Notes under the pieces: model-generated
What the model was told of the DNA's origin: nothing
What the model saw: the letters and a program-made list of their open reading frames with translations, nothing else
The model's database searches: none
Translations under genes and position numbers: made by a program
Shown: positions 16,429 through 24,323 of the stretch, one piece after another
Position numbering within the stretch: position 1 is the stretch's first letter
Layout: every line of letters begins with the position of its first letter
Source of the DNA: an uncultured Lachnospiraceae bacterium
Lineage (GTDB): Bacteria > Bacillota > Clostridia > Lachnospirales > Lachnospiraceae
Length of the DNA stretch: 53,486 nucleotides
NCBI GenBank assembly: GCA_947174015.1
Contig: CAMWHJ010000015.1
Span: 1-53,486 of the forward strand
Reading direction: 5' to 3'

Positions 16429-17637
16429 CTATTTGTAATCCGTCATATGCTCCATTTTTTCCTGCTTTGTTTTTAGATAAAAAGCATCATACTTCTGGGG
16501 TGCAATCTGAATCGGCACCCGCTGCTCAATGGTGATCCCATAACCTTTCAGTCCTGTTATCTTTTTGGGATTATTTGTCAATAAATTTAATCTTTTTGCC
16601 CCCAAATCATATAAAATCTGGGCACCTATGCCGTAATCCCGCATATCTGCCGGAAATCCCAGCTTAATGTTTGCTTCCACCGTATCCAGCCCCTGTTCTT
16701 GCAGCTCATATGCCTTTAATTTATTGATAAGACCGATACCTCTTCCTTCCTGACGCATATATAATAAAATGCCTCTTCCTTCCTCTGCTATGGTTTTCAT
16801 GGCAGCCTCTAATTGTTCTCCACAATCGCAGCGCTGGGAACCAAATACATCTCCTGTTAAACATTCAGAATGAACTCTGCAAAGCACTGGTTTGCCATCA
16901 TTAACCTCTCCCATGGTCAATGCCACATGATGCTCTCCATTTAATTTATTAATATAACCATGAATTATAAACTCTCCATACTTGGTGGGAAGCTTTGCTG
17001 TGGATACTCTTTCCACCAAAGATTCTCTTTCAATCCGGTATTTGATCAAATCTTCAATGGTAATCATAGTCAAACCATGTTGTTTGGAGAATTCCTTTAA
17101 TTCTGTAGTACGCATCATAGTACCATCTTCCCTCATAATCTCACAACATAGCCCACACTGTCCCAATCCGGCTAATTTCACTAAATCCACCGTTGCCTCT
17201 GTGTGACCAGTTCTCTTTAATACGCCTCCTTCTCTTGCCTGTAAAGGAAACATATGTCCTGGTCTGCGGAAATCCTCCGGCTTTGCATTATCATCCTCCA
17301 CCTTCATGGCAGTAATAGAACGCTCATAGGCAGAAATTCCAGTGGTGGTGTCTACATGGTCAATAGATACCGTGAAAGCGGTTTCGTGATTGTCTGTATT
17401 TTTCTCCACCATCTGACTTAGTTCCAGCTTTTCACAAAGTTCTCTTGTCATAGGCATACAGATTAAGCCCTTTGCATAGCTGGCCATAAAATTTACATTC
17501 TCCTGGGTAGCAAATTTCGCTGCACAAATTAAATCTCCTTCATTTTCTCTTTCCGGATCATCTGTTACCACAATAATTTTTCCAGCCTTCAAATCCTCTA
17601 ATGCCTGCTCTACAGTTGCAAATTCGCTCATATTCAT
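16429..17637 (-). CDS. ribBA: Bifunctional DHBP synthase / GTP cyclohydrolase II
   Basis: Supplies both precursors of riboflavin: 3,4-dihydroxy-2-butanone 4-phosphate and the first pyrimidine intermediate from GTP. 402 residues. The N-terminal half has [19 protein letters not shown] and [19 protein letters not shown]; the C-terminal half has the zinc ligands in [20 protein letters not shown] and the [19 protein letters not shown] motif. It is separated from ribE by a partial MITE-like element and from ribH by 68 bp. Confidence 0.97.
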   Translation of the reverse strand: MNMSEFATVEQALEDLKAGKIIVVTDDPERENEGDLICAAKFATQENVNFMASYAKGLICMPMTRELCEKLELSQMVEKNTDNHETAFTVSIDHVDTTTGISAYERSITAMKVEDDNAKPEDFRRPGHMFPLQAREGGVLKRTGHTEATVDLVKLAGLGQCGLCCEIMREDGTMMRTTELKEFSKQHGLTMITIEDLIKYRIERESLVERVSTAKLPTKYGEFIIHGYINKLNGEHHVALTMGEVNDGKPVLCRVHSECLTGDVFGSQRCDCGEQLEAAMKTIAEEGRGILLYMRQEGRGIGLINKLKAYELQEQGLDTVEANIKLGFPADMRDYGIGAQILYDLGAKRLNLLTNNPKKITGLKGYGITIEQRVPIQIAPQKYDAFYLKTKQEKMEHMTDYK

Positions 17638-17663
17638 CCTCTTTTCTTAATTTAAGTCATTTC

Positions 17664-17703
17664 GTAACTATTCAGTACCTTTATAGTTACAAGCAAAGAA
17701 CCA
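17664..17703 (+). repeat. Partial MITE-like element between ribE and ribBA
   Basis: GTAACTATTCAGTACC with its left hairpin, then CAAGCAAAGAACCAT, the first arm of the middle hairpin. It stops at the ribE stop codon. The right half is missing, and it lies within the operon transcript. Confidence 0.8.
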
Positions 17704-17704
17704 T

Positions 17705-18349
17705 TTAAAAACCATATTTTTTCAAAAAATCTTCTGTAATCTTGCTTTCTTTCTCCTCCTCCATAGGCATCATCAGTTTTTCCACATATTTTCCAATGAT
17801 ATCACATTCTAAATTTACTTTGTGCCCAACCTTTTTCATAGGTAAATTGGTTTGCTCTCTTGTATGAGGTATGATTGACACCTGAAAACATGTATCATCC
17901 ACATAAGCTACGGTGAGACTAATTCCATCTATGGTAATAGACCCCTTCTCAACAATATAGTGCAGTGTTTTTTTATCTGCACTTATGGTATACCAAACTG
18001 CATTATCCTCCGGTGCAATTTTTTCAATAGTTCCCATAGCATCCACATGTCCTGACACAATATGTCCACCAAACCTGCCATCTGCTGCCATAGCTCTCTC
18101 TAAATTTACCACACTCCCTTTCTCCAATGTGCCAAGGGAACTTCTTCGTACTGTCTCAGCCATCACATCAGCAGCAAAATAATCACTGCCTATTTTCGTT
18201 GCCGTCAAACACACTCCATTGACTGCAATGCTGTCTCCTAACTTTGTATTTTCCAACACCTTTTTTGCATGAATGGTAAGAATTGCAGAATTTCCACTTA
18301 TCTGAATTGATTTAATTGTTCCCACTTCTTCTATAATTCCTGTAAACAT
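17705..18349 (-). CDS. ribE: Riboflavin synthase alpha chain
   Basis: Dismutates two lumazine molecules to riboflavin. 214 residues with the two lumazine-binding repeats expected: MFTGIIEEVGTIKSI at the start and GGHIVSGHVDAMGTIEKI near residue 95. The second repeat carries GSITIDGISLTVAYVDD. The C-terminal tail is rich in Glu and Lys. Second gene of the operon; GAGGTGAATTC lies before the ATG. Confidence 0.97.
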   Translation of the reverse strand: MFTGIIEEVGTIKSIQISGNSAILTIHAKKVLENTKLGDSIAVNGVCLTATKIGSDYFAADVMAETVRRSSLGTLEKGSVVNLERAMAADGRFGGHIVSGHVDAMGTIEKIAPEDNAVWYTISADKKTLHYIVEKGSITIDGISLTVAYVDDTCFQVSIIPHTREQTNLPMKKVGHKVNLECDIIGKYVEKLMMPMEEEKESKITEDFLKKYGF

Positions 18350-18386
18350 GAATTCACCTCCTCAGCCAAACTGCTTTGCAGTTTGA

Positions 18387-19481
18387 TTAATATAAATATC
18401 CGGTTACCAGAATATCCTCACCAATGGTTTCCATTTGCATGTTTTTCAATTTCAGTGCATCATCCATCTTAGCTATCCCAATGCCGCCAATGGGTGTTTT
18501 TGAGCTTTCTCCACCAATGATTTTAGGTGCAATATAGGCTGCTACCTTATTTACAATACCTGCTTTCAAAGCAGCTCCATGGATACCTGCACCTCCCTCT
18601 ATCAACACACTGTCAATTTCCATCTCGCCTAATTTATTCATCAAAATTTTCAGATCCGTTTTCTCTTCCTGCCCTGCCTGCAACAAAATACATCCTGCTT
18701 CCTTTAATCTTTCTTCCTTTCTTTCACTGCCCTTTGTATAGGCAATCACTGTCTTTATTTCTTTGGCAGTGGTCACGATCTGACAATTTTCTTTTATGGA
18801 AAGCTTAGAGTCACATATGATCCTCACCGGGTTCACACCCTCTTCAATTCGGCAGTTTAACATAGGATTATCTGCTTTTACCGTTCCTATACCAACTAGA
18901 ATGCCACTGTAACGCTTTCTTAATTCCTGTACATTTCTTCTGGCTTCCTCTCCGGTAATCCACTTAGAGTTTCCTGTATAAGAAGCAATTTTTCCATCCA
19001 AAGTCATGGCATATTTCATCACTACAAAAGGTGTTTTATTCTTAATATAGTGGAAAAAAACTTCATTTAACTTATGGCACTCTTCTTCTAAAATACCACA
19101 TTCCACTTCAATTCCGGCACTCCTCAACAGTCCAACTCCTTTTCCCCCCACCAAAGGATTCGGATCCATACTTCCTACATAAACCTTTTTAATCTTTTTT
19201 TCTATAATAATATCCGTACATGGAGGTGTCTTTCCATGATGACAGCAAGGCTCCAAGGTAACATAAAGTTCTGCCCCTTGTGCATCTTCACACGACAGCA
19301 GGGCATTTCTCTCTGCATGAAAACCTCCACACTTTTCATGGTATCCCTCTGCAATAATCTTTCCCTCTCGCACCACTACACAGCCCACCATAGGATTTGG
19401 GGAGGTATGCCCCATTCCTTGTTTTGCAAGCTGCAGAGCTCTTCTCATATAAAATTCTTTTTCCCCATTCATTTCTGACAT
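18387..19481 (-). CDS. ribD: Bifunctional riboflavin deaminase/reductase
   Basis: Deaminates and then reduces the pyrimidine intermediate of riboflavin synthesis. 364 residues. The N-terminal deaminase shows the zinc site H55-A-E57 and PCCHHGKTPPC (Cys80 and Cys88 region). The C-terminal reductase begins near residue 150 (VVMKYAMTLDGKIASYTGNS) and contains VLIEGGAGIHGAALKAGIVN. First gene of the operon, about 420 nt downstream of the FMN riboswitch promoter. Confidence 0.97.
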   Translation of the reverse strand: MSEMNGEKEFYMRRALQLAKQGMGHTSPNPMVGCVVVREGKIIAEGYHEKCGGFHAERNALLSCEDAQGAELYVTLEPCCHHGKTPPCTDIIIEKKIKKVYVGSMDPNPLVGGKGVGLLRSAGIEVECGILEEECHKLNEVFFHYIKNKTPFVVMKYAMTLDGKIASYTGNSKWITGEEARRNVQELRKRYSGILVGIGTVKADNPMLNCRIEEGVNPVRIICDSKLSIKENCQIVTTAKEIKTVIAYTKGSERKEERLKEAGCILLQAGQEEKTDLKILMNKLGEMEIDSVLIEGGAGIHGAALKAGIVNKVAAYIAPKIIGGESSKTPIGGIGIAKMDDALKLKNMQMETIGEDILVTGYLY

Positions 19482-19617
19482 AATGTTTCCTTTCCCTTTA
19501 TAATCAAAATAAATACCCTATTATTTTTTCTTTCTAAGTTTTCTTTTTTCAAACAGATATTCTCAGTCTCTTTTGCTGTTCTTCTAATAAGCTGCTTCAC
19601 TGATACATCATACGGTT

Positions 19618-19661
19618 AAACAATAGAAAGCATGCTCTGCGAACTTTCTATTGTCATAAAT
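19618..19661 (+). repeat. Second-family palindromic repeat, copy 4
   Basis: AAACAATAGAAAG, CATGCTCTGCGAA, CTTTCTATTGTCATAAAT. It lies between the riboswitch terminator and ribD, 1-2 nt from the T run of that terminator, so it is inside the ribD leader. Confidence 0.85.
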
Positions 19662-19662
19662 A

Positions 19663-19697
19663 AAAAAGCCCCAAGTATACTATACTCAGAGCTTATA
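19663..19697 (-). terminator. Terminator of the FMN riboswitch
   Basis: On the minus strand AAGCTCTGAGTATAG pairs with CTATACTTGGGGCTT (imperfect), followed by TTTTTTA. It is the expected off-state structure between the FMN aptamer and ribD. Confidence 0.8.
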
Positions 19698-19796
19698 TTT
19701 TTCATTTTTACTTATGGTTTCCCCTTTTATCTGCATTCCATGATTTCAATTCCGGATAAATGAAACAATCCATAAGCCATTTGTTATTATTTTTCT

Positions 19797-19898
19797 TCTC
19801 TCATCCAGACTTTAACTGTCGGCTTTGGAATTTCACCAAATCAGCATTGTGCTCGCGGGCTTTACCGCCGGTAGGGACTTACACCCTGCCCTGAAGTT
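19797..19898 (-). promoter_or_regulatory. FMN riboswitch (RFN element)
   Basis: The minus strand carries the conserved FMN aptamer segments: AGGGCAGGGTGTAAGTCCC, ACCGGCGGTAAAGCCCGCGA, TGATTTGGTGAAATTCC and CCGACAGTTAAAGTCTGGAT. Gene context (ribD downstream) and the terminator at 19663-19697 indicate transcriptional repression of the rib operon when FMN is plentiful. Confidence 0.97.
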
Positions 19899-19905
19899 AC
19901 TGTTA

Positions 19906-19934
19906 ATTATATAACAGACTATTGACTTTTGCAA
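19906..19934 (-). promoter_or_regulatory. Promoter of the riboflavin operon
   Basis: Minus strand TTGCAA, 17-nt spacer, TATAAT, just upstream of the FMN aptamer. Confidence 0.75.
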
Positions 19935-19984
19935 TAGAGAATATGTTTGAGTTACACGATTTATTCTTTGCCCCCTATATTCAC

Positions 19985-20033
19985 CTTTTCTTATGGTCTG
20001 TGCAGTAAATGCACGAACCTGCTGAATCGTTAC
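19985..20033 (+). repeat. Decayed right module of the MITE-like element
   Basis: CTTATGGTCTGTGCAGTAAA, then TGCACGAACCTGCTGAATCGTTAC: the right module with several substitutions. It is located just upstream of the rib promoter and downstream of the FN3-like gene. Confidence 0.75.
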
Positions 20034-20051
20034 TTTTATAATATTAACTGT

Positions 20052-21341
20052 TTAATTCGAAGAATTAGTGTAATAATTACTTACATTTTTACTATATTTA
20101 TAGTAATAAATCTGGGTAATTGGATGATATACTGCTGTAGTAGAAGAATAACTCTTTTTACCGGATTTTACACCATTTGCTTTTACATAAATATAGTAAT
20201 TTTTATAAGGTTTTGTTTTCTTTAAGGTATAGTTATTTGATTTTACAGTTGCAACTTTTTTAAAACGGTCATTCCTTTCTTTTGCCATATACACAGTATA
20301 GCTTTTTGCTCCGGAAATCTTTTCCCATCTTAAATTTAAAGAAGAATTACTTTTCTTGTAAGCAGTTACTTTTGGAGATGCAACCACAATTTTTGATTTT
20401 GTATAAGGACCATAGCATTCTTTATTGTCTGTAGTGACATAGCTTCTTAAACGATATTTAAATCCTTTATTCTTAATCTTACTTAAAGAAAAAGAAACTC
20501 TTGATGAGTATCCATATCCTGTTTTGATACTGTTAATCTTTTTTCCACTTAAACTGCTGATTTCGATTTCAATACCTGACTGATGCTTCGTGTCATTTTG
20601 AAATGAAATGGTAGCATTTGTTGAACTGGCAGAAAAATACTGCAATTTAAATTGTGAAAATTTATTTGCCTTCGCTAAAGTCGGTTTATAAGTAATATAT
20701 TTACGGCTTCCGACAGCTTCGAAACCATTCTCTGATTTTTTTACAGGGTAAATATATATATTGTAATTGGTATCATCAATTAATTTTGAAACAGTAAAAG
20801 TTGTTTTTGCCGTTGAACCTGCATACATTGGCTGCATAGCAGAGTTGCTGGGTTCGTAATAAATGTTGTAATATTGAGCACCTGAAATAGGGGCATTCCA
20901 TGCAACGGAAATAGATGAAGCAGTTGCATTCGTATACTTTAAAGAATCGATGCATTCCGGTGAGGTGGTACATGCGATAGTATCGCTAAAATCAAATGTC
21001 ATATTAGGGGTACTAACCGGAATCACTTTTACAAAATATGTATGGTTTGGATTTAAATTATAAATCGTATAATCACCATAATATGTATCCTTTATAATTG
21101 TAGCATTTTCCGGAAAGTTTCTGTTTTCAGAAATGTAGACAGAAACCTTTTCAACACCTAAGGGAAGATCCCACTTGATTTTAACATAATTGGTAGAAGC
21201 ATCAACCTGCTTTAAGTTAGTCACTTTCGCATTTGCTGCGAAAATGTCTTTTTTAAAACCTAATGAAAGAACAATTGATGCTAATACAAATATAAAAAGG
21301 TATCTGCTTATTTTAGTAAATTTTTTTCGATAATTACTCAT
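20052..21341 (-). CDS. Secreted protein with FN3-like repeats
   Basis: 429 residues with a signal peptide (basic start, hydrophobic FIFVLASIVLSLGF, likely cut after FAA near residue 35). Repeated FN3-like units are visible: VKIKWDLPLGVEKVSVYISE near residue 49, ISVAWNAPISGAQYYNIYYE near 142, a divergent unit near 240 (TISFQNDTKHQSGIEIEISS), and LNLRWEKISGAKSYTVYMAK near 335. No enzyme domain or anchor is present. The plan is close to that of the protein at 1554-2876. AGGAGG precedes the ATG. Function is unknown; surface display or binding is inference. Confidence 0.78.
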   Translation of the reverse strand: MSNYRKKFTKISRYLFIFVLASIVLSLGFKKDIFAANAKVTNLKQVDASTNYVKIKWDLPLGVEKVSVYISENRNFPENATIIKDTYYGDYTIYNLNPNHTYFVKVIPVSTPNMTFDFSDTIACTTSPECIDSLKYTNATASSISVAWNAPISGAQYYNIYYEPSNSAMQPMYAGSTAKTTFTVSKLIDDTNYNIYIYPVKKSENGFEAVGSRKYITYKPTLAKANKFSQFKLQYFSASSTNATISFQNDTKHQSGIEIEISSLSGKKINSIKTGYGYSSRVSFSLSKIKNKGFKYRLRSYVTTDNKECYGPYTKSKIVVASPKVTAYKKSNSSLNLRWEKISGAKSYTVYMAKERNDRFKKVATVKSNNYTLKKTKPYKNYYIYVKANGVKSGKKSYSSTTAVYHPITQIYYYKYSKNVSNYYTNSSN

Positions 21342-21373
21342 GAAAATTCCTCCTGGATTGTTTTTATAGGCTG

Positions 21374-21402
21374 ATTATACAATACCTTCCAATATGTTTC
21401 AA
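21374..21402 (-). promoter_or_regulatory. Promoter of the FN3-like gene, abutting the glycosyltransferase stop
   Basis: Minus strand TTGAAA, 17-nt spacer, TATAAT: near consensus. The -35 end lies directly against the stop codon of the glycosyltransferase gene, so the two genes are adjacent but the second has its own promoter. Confidence 0.75.
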
Positions 21403-21403
21403 C

Positions 21404-22330
21404 TCAATTTTCCTGTTTCTCCATTAATTCCTCAAAGATCCGTTCCACAATTTGTCTTTGTCCCTCTGTTTTCAAGTCAAATTTTCTGGCAAACAGACAC
21501 CCGCTGCCCATCAATTCATCATAATCCTCTATGCTGAAACTATAAGGATTGCCTTTTTTCCAATCAATATAACGCATACAGGCAATATAATTATCGTCCA
21601 TTTTATCATAATACAGCCGATCCTTAAATTTCGAATTGTATGCTAAGGTCTGTACATAGATCTCATCCGGTGCAAAAGTATGCTTAAATGAATTCAGCAG
21701 ATAATCCCAGTGTTCTAAAACATGAAAAGCAAATTCATCCGTAATACTGAACCAGGAAGATCCAAAGCACAATTCATAGGGATTATTTTTCTGCCTGTCT
21801 ACCTTTATCATCTTTTGCATTCCCACATACAATTCTTCCATGATTACCCCATATAAAATCCTCTTAATCACACTATTTTCTCTTATATGCTTATGAAATC
21901 TATGGTCATAGGCATATCTGTCATAGATTTCTTTTTCTATCGGCGGCGGACAGGTAAAATGAATAAATTCTTTTCCATTATTATCATCAAAAAATTTATG
22001 AATTTCTTTCTGGGTTTTTAACGGCATACAGGCACCGGACAGTACATGATAATACTGATAATTCAAATTACCATGTGCCATCTGCAAGAAATACATTTGT
22101 GCCACCATCAATCTTGGCGTTCCCCACTCTGTATGAAACCGCTCCGTATAATAAACCTTAGATTTTTTTGTTAAACCCTGAAAATACTCAAAGTCAAAAT
22201 CTTCAATTGTACTGTTTATATGAATGTAAATATCATTCCTCTCATGATCCAATAACAAAATAAGCTTTTCCAATATGGACCAATTATTAAATGCTATAAT
22301 CAAATAAGCATGTCTATTGGTTTTCTTCAT
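21404..22330 (-). CDS. Glycosyltransferase family 14-like (core-2/I-branching type)
   Basis: 308 residues. The sequence HAYLIIAFNNWSILEKLILL near the start, IYIHINSTIEDF, then RLMVAQMYFLQMAHGNLNYQ and YYHVLSGACMPLK fit the branch domain of GT14 enzymes, which transfer sugars such as N-acetylglucosamine or xylose. FGSSWFSITDEFAFHVLEHW and APDEIYVQTL are also family-like. No signal or membrane segment is seen, so it probably acts in the cytoplasm on a cell-surface glycan precursor. Donor and acceptor are unknown. No other glycan genes are adjacent. Confidence 0.88.
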   Translation of the reverse strand: MKKTNRHAYLIIAFNNWSILEKLILLLDHERNDIYIHINSTIEDFDFEYFQGLTKKSKVYYTERFHTEWGTPRLMVAQMYFLQMAHGNLNYQYYHVLSGACMPLKTQKEIHKFFDDNNGKEFIHFTCPPPIEKEIYDRYAYDHRFHKHIRENSVIKRILYGVIMEELYVGMQKMIKVDRQKNNPYELCFGSSWFSITDEFAFHVLEHWDYLLNSFKHTFAPDEIYVQTLAYNSKFKDRLYYDKMDDNYIACMRYIDWKKGNPYSFSIEDYDELMGSGCLFARKFDLKTEGQRQIVERIFEELMEKQEN

Positions 22331-22368
22331 TTCTGCCCTTCTTTCTGCTTCTATACATTAAATGTAAC

Positions 22369-22394
22369 GTAACAGTTCAGATATGAACTGTTAC
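22369..22394. mobile_element. 26-bp minimal palindromic insertion with perfect 8-bp duplication
   Basis: GTAACAGTTCA, GATA, TGAACTGTTAC: two 11-base arms. AATGTAAC flanks it exactly on both sides (22361-22368 and 22395-22402). The right copy of that octamer forms the start of another partial element, so this looks like an insertion at the end of an older copy. Confidence 0.8.
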
Positions 22395-22397
22395 AAT

Positions 22398-22440
22398 GTA
22401 ACTATTCCATAACTTCATAGTTACAAACAAAGAACCATTG
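22398..22440 (+). repeat. Left module of a MITE-like element
   Basis: GTAACTATTCCATAACTTC, then ATAGTTAC and AAACAAAGAACCATTGCC: the left hairpin and the first arm of the middle hairpin. No right end is present. Confidence 0.72.
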
Positions 22441-22526
22441 CCTGTTTCAAGTATTCTTATTATATCACTATTTTTCATATAGTTTACTCTTTTTTCAAAA
22501 AATTAATTTTTTTTTAAAAAAAAGGG

Positions 22527-22555
22527 TTGATTTTTCTTTGAAAGTATTATATACT
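22527..22555 (+). promoter_or_regulatory. Promoter of tRNA-Lys
   Basis: TTGATT, 17-nt spacer, TATACT, 39 nt upstream of the tRNA. Confidence 0.75.
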
Positions 22556-22594
22556 TCTATTTGTGCTAAGGCAGATGGTTAAAAAATTGAATAT

Positions 22595-22667
22595 GCGCGA
22601 TTAGCTCAGTTGGTAGAGCACCTGACTCTTAATCAGGGTGTCCAGGGTTCGAGCCCCTGATCGCGCA
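22595..22667 (+). tRNA. tRNA-Lys (anticodon CTT)
   Basis: 73 nt cloverleaf: acceptor GCGCGAT/ATCGCGC, D-arm GCTC..GAGC, anticodon arm CCTGA/TCAGG with loop CTCTTAA (anticodon CTT), T-arm CAGGG TTCGAGC CCCTG. CCA is not encoded. It stands alone, followed by a T8 run near 22713. Confidence 0.97.
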
Positions 22668-22768
22668 CTATAAGGTCCCTGTTTGACAGATTATACTGTT
22701 GGGTTGGGGCTTTTTTTTGTCCTTATTTTTTATTTTTCTTAATTTTTCTTAATTTCCATAAAACCCAT

Positions 22769-22797
22769 TTGACTATATATTTTCTATATTATAATAT
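22769..22797 (+). promoter_or_regulatory. Promoter of signal peptidase I
   Basis: TTGACT, 17-nt spacer, TAATAT, 33 nt before the start codon. Confidence 0.65.
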
Positions 22798-22830
22798 ACT
22801 TAAAAAGACTAAATTTTGGGGAGGATAAAT

Positions 22831-23385
22831 ATGAAAAAAAAATACAAAATTTCTCAATCAACAAAAGAATTAATACGAACAGAGGTTTTTGATTATCTCA
22901 GGATAATACTTACCGCCATAGTAATTTCATTTGGACTAAACCATTATGTAATTTCCAATGCCTTAGTACCCAGCGGTTCTATGGAGTCCACCATTCAGGT
23001 TAATGACCGCCTTTTTATCAATCGGCTTTCCTATGTGACACAGGAACCCCAGAGGGGCGATATTATTTCGTTCTATTTTCCTGATAATGAAGAGGAAATC
23101 TATTTAAAAAGAATTATTGGGCTTCCCGGTGAAACCATTGAAGGCCGTGACGGTGAAATTTATATTAATGATGTTCTTCTGGAAGAATCTTATATTAAAG
23201 AAATATCCTATGATGACTTTGGACCTTATACCGTTCCAGATGAATGCTATTTCTGCATGGGTGATAACCGCAATCATTCCTTTGATTCCCGTTACTGGCA
23301 GCATAAATTTGTTTCAAAGGATAAAATTGTGGGGAGAGCCATGCTGAAATACTATCCACATTTTGAAAATTTGTATATTAAATAA
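22831..23385 (+). CDS. lepB: Signal peptidase I
   Basis: Cleaves signal peptides at the outer face of the membrane. 184 residues with one N-terminal membrane segment (about 24-44). The catalytic serine is Ser50 in PSGSMEST and the general base is Lys93 in YLKRIIGLPGE; the GDNRNHSFDSR box is near the end. GGGGAGG lies 6 nt before the ATG at 22831; an upstream in-frame TTG would overlap that site. The three exported FN3/Ig-like proteins in this window are plausible substrates. Confidence 0.95.
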   Translation: MKKKYKISQSTKELIRTEVFDYLRIILTAIVISFGLNHYVISNALVPSGSMESTIQVNDRLFINRLSYVTQEPQRGDIISFYFPDNEEEIYLKRIIGLPGETIEGRDGEIYINDVLLEESYIKEISYDDFGPYTVPDECYFCMGDNRNHSFDSRYWQHKFVSKDKIVGRAMLKYYPHFENLYIK

Positions 23386-23456
23386 ATGCGATTGATATGA
23401 CACCGCTAATTCATTTTTTCTTTTGAAATGTACATATCCATAAAAGGAGAAGTTCA

Positions 23457-23647
23457 ATGATTTCGCAAAAAACATTATATGAAATAGATGAGTTAAGTAC
23501 ATTATATGAGCTACATTGGGGGAAAAGTTAGATGATTCTATTATTCCCCGAGGAATGTCTCAGGAACACTATCTTTACAATCTATACCATGAATACTCAG
23601 AAAGGAGCTTATATGAAGTCTTACCAGATTACAGACTATATTCATAA
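23457..23647 (+). pseudogene. Small gene interrupted by a -1 frameshift, unknown function
   Basis: An ATG at 23457 with AAAAGGAGA 7 nt upstream opens a 24-codon frame (ends LHWGKS) that stops at TAG 23529-23531. The frame shifted by -1 continues without stop as GEKLDDSIIPRGMSQEHYLY, then NLYHEYSERSLYEVLPDYRL, to TAA at 23645. The switch falls on the run GGGGGAAAAG. Together they would give about 63 residues, rich in Tyr, Leu and Glu, and would overlap the next gene by 35 nt. It could be a loss of one G, a sequencing slip, or programmed frameshifting. I do not recognise the family. Confidence 0.5.
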
Positions 23648-24176
23648 TATTTTACAGCAGCATGTAAAATGCGGTGATATCTGCATTGATGCCACTATGG
23701 GAAATGGAAACGATACACTAAAGCTTTGCCGCCTTACCGGTAATCAGGGCAAGGTCTATGCCTTTGATATTCAACCCGCTGCCTTGAACCAAACCAAGGT
23801 GCTCCTTGAAAAAGAAAAAGTTATTCACATTGCCCGCTTAATTTTGGATTCCCATACACATATGGATCAATATCTGGCAAAAGAAAGTGTCTCTTGTATC
23901 GTATTTAATTTTGGTTATCTTCCCTCCGGGGATCATTCTCTTTGTACCAAAGCAGCTTCCAGCATGGAAGCCATAACAAAAGGTCTGTTGCTGCTTCAAA
24001 AAGGCGGTATTATGACACTATGTATTTACAGTGGAAAAGATTCCGGCTTTGAAGAAAGAGATGCTTTATTGGATTTTTTAAAAACTCTGGAGCCCAGGAA
24101 ATATCTTGTGATCTTATCCAGCTACTATAACCGCCCCAACCATCCTCCTATACCTGTACTAATTGTGAAACACTAA
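23613..24176 (+). CDS. SAM-dependent methyltransferase, MnmM/YtqB-like
   Basis: 187 residues. The SAM-binding motif I is CIDATMGNGNDTLKL near residue 27, followed by VYAFDIQPAAL (motif II). The C-terminal YYNRPNHPPIPVLIVKH is characteristic of the YtqB/rRNA-methylase-like family, members of which methylate the wobble uridine side chain of tRNA (MnmM). That activity would complement mnmE and mnmG, which are also in this window, but this is a family inference. AAAGGAG lies 6 nt before the ATG at 23613. The start is inside the frameshifted small gene, suggesting coupling. Confidence 0.87.
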   Translation: MKSYQITDYIHNILQQHVKCGDICIDATMGNGNDTLKLCRLTGNQGKVYAFDIQPAALNQTKVLLEKEKVIHIARLILDSHTHMDQYLAKESVSCIVFNFGYLPSGDHSLCTKAASSMEAITKGLLLLQKGGIMTLCIYSGKDSGFEERDALLDFLKTLEPRKYLVILSSYYNRPNHPPIPVLIVKH

Positions 24177-24188
24177 AAATGTTATTTC

Positions 24189-24241
24189 GTAACTGTTCAG
24201 TAGGTCTGTGCAATAAATGCACAGACCTACTGAACAGTTAC
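24189..24241. repeat. 53-nt perfect palindrome of the MITE-like family
   Basis: Two 24-base arms, GTAACTGTTCAG then TAGGTCTGTGCA and its exact complement, around ATAAA. It is a head-to-head pair of the right module. No matching flanking repeat is seen. It lies between convergent genes and could terminate transcription from both sides, although no long T run follows. Confidence 0.85.
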
Positions 24242-24323
24242 TCTTACTTTCTATTTTGGAATAGAATTCTTTGTATCTTAGATATTAATTTCTGTGAGAA
24301 ACTCCTTAAAAAAACAGCCACTC

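Noticed and set aside
22668-22730. Intrinsic terminator after tRNA-Lys
   Set aside because: There is a T8 run, but I could not find a convincing GC-rich stem directly before it.
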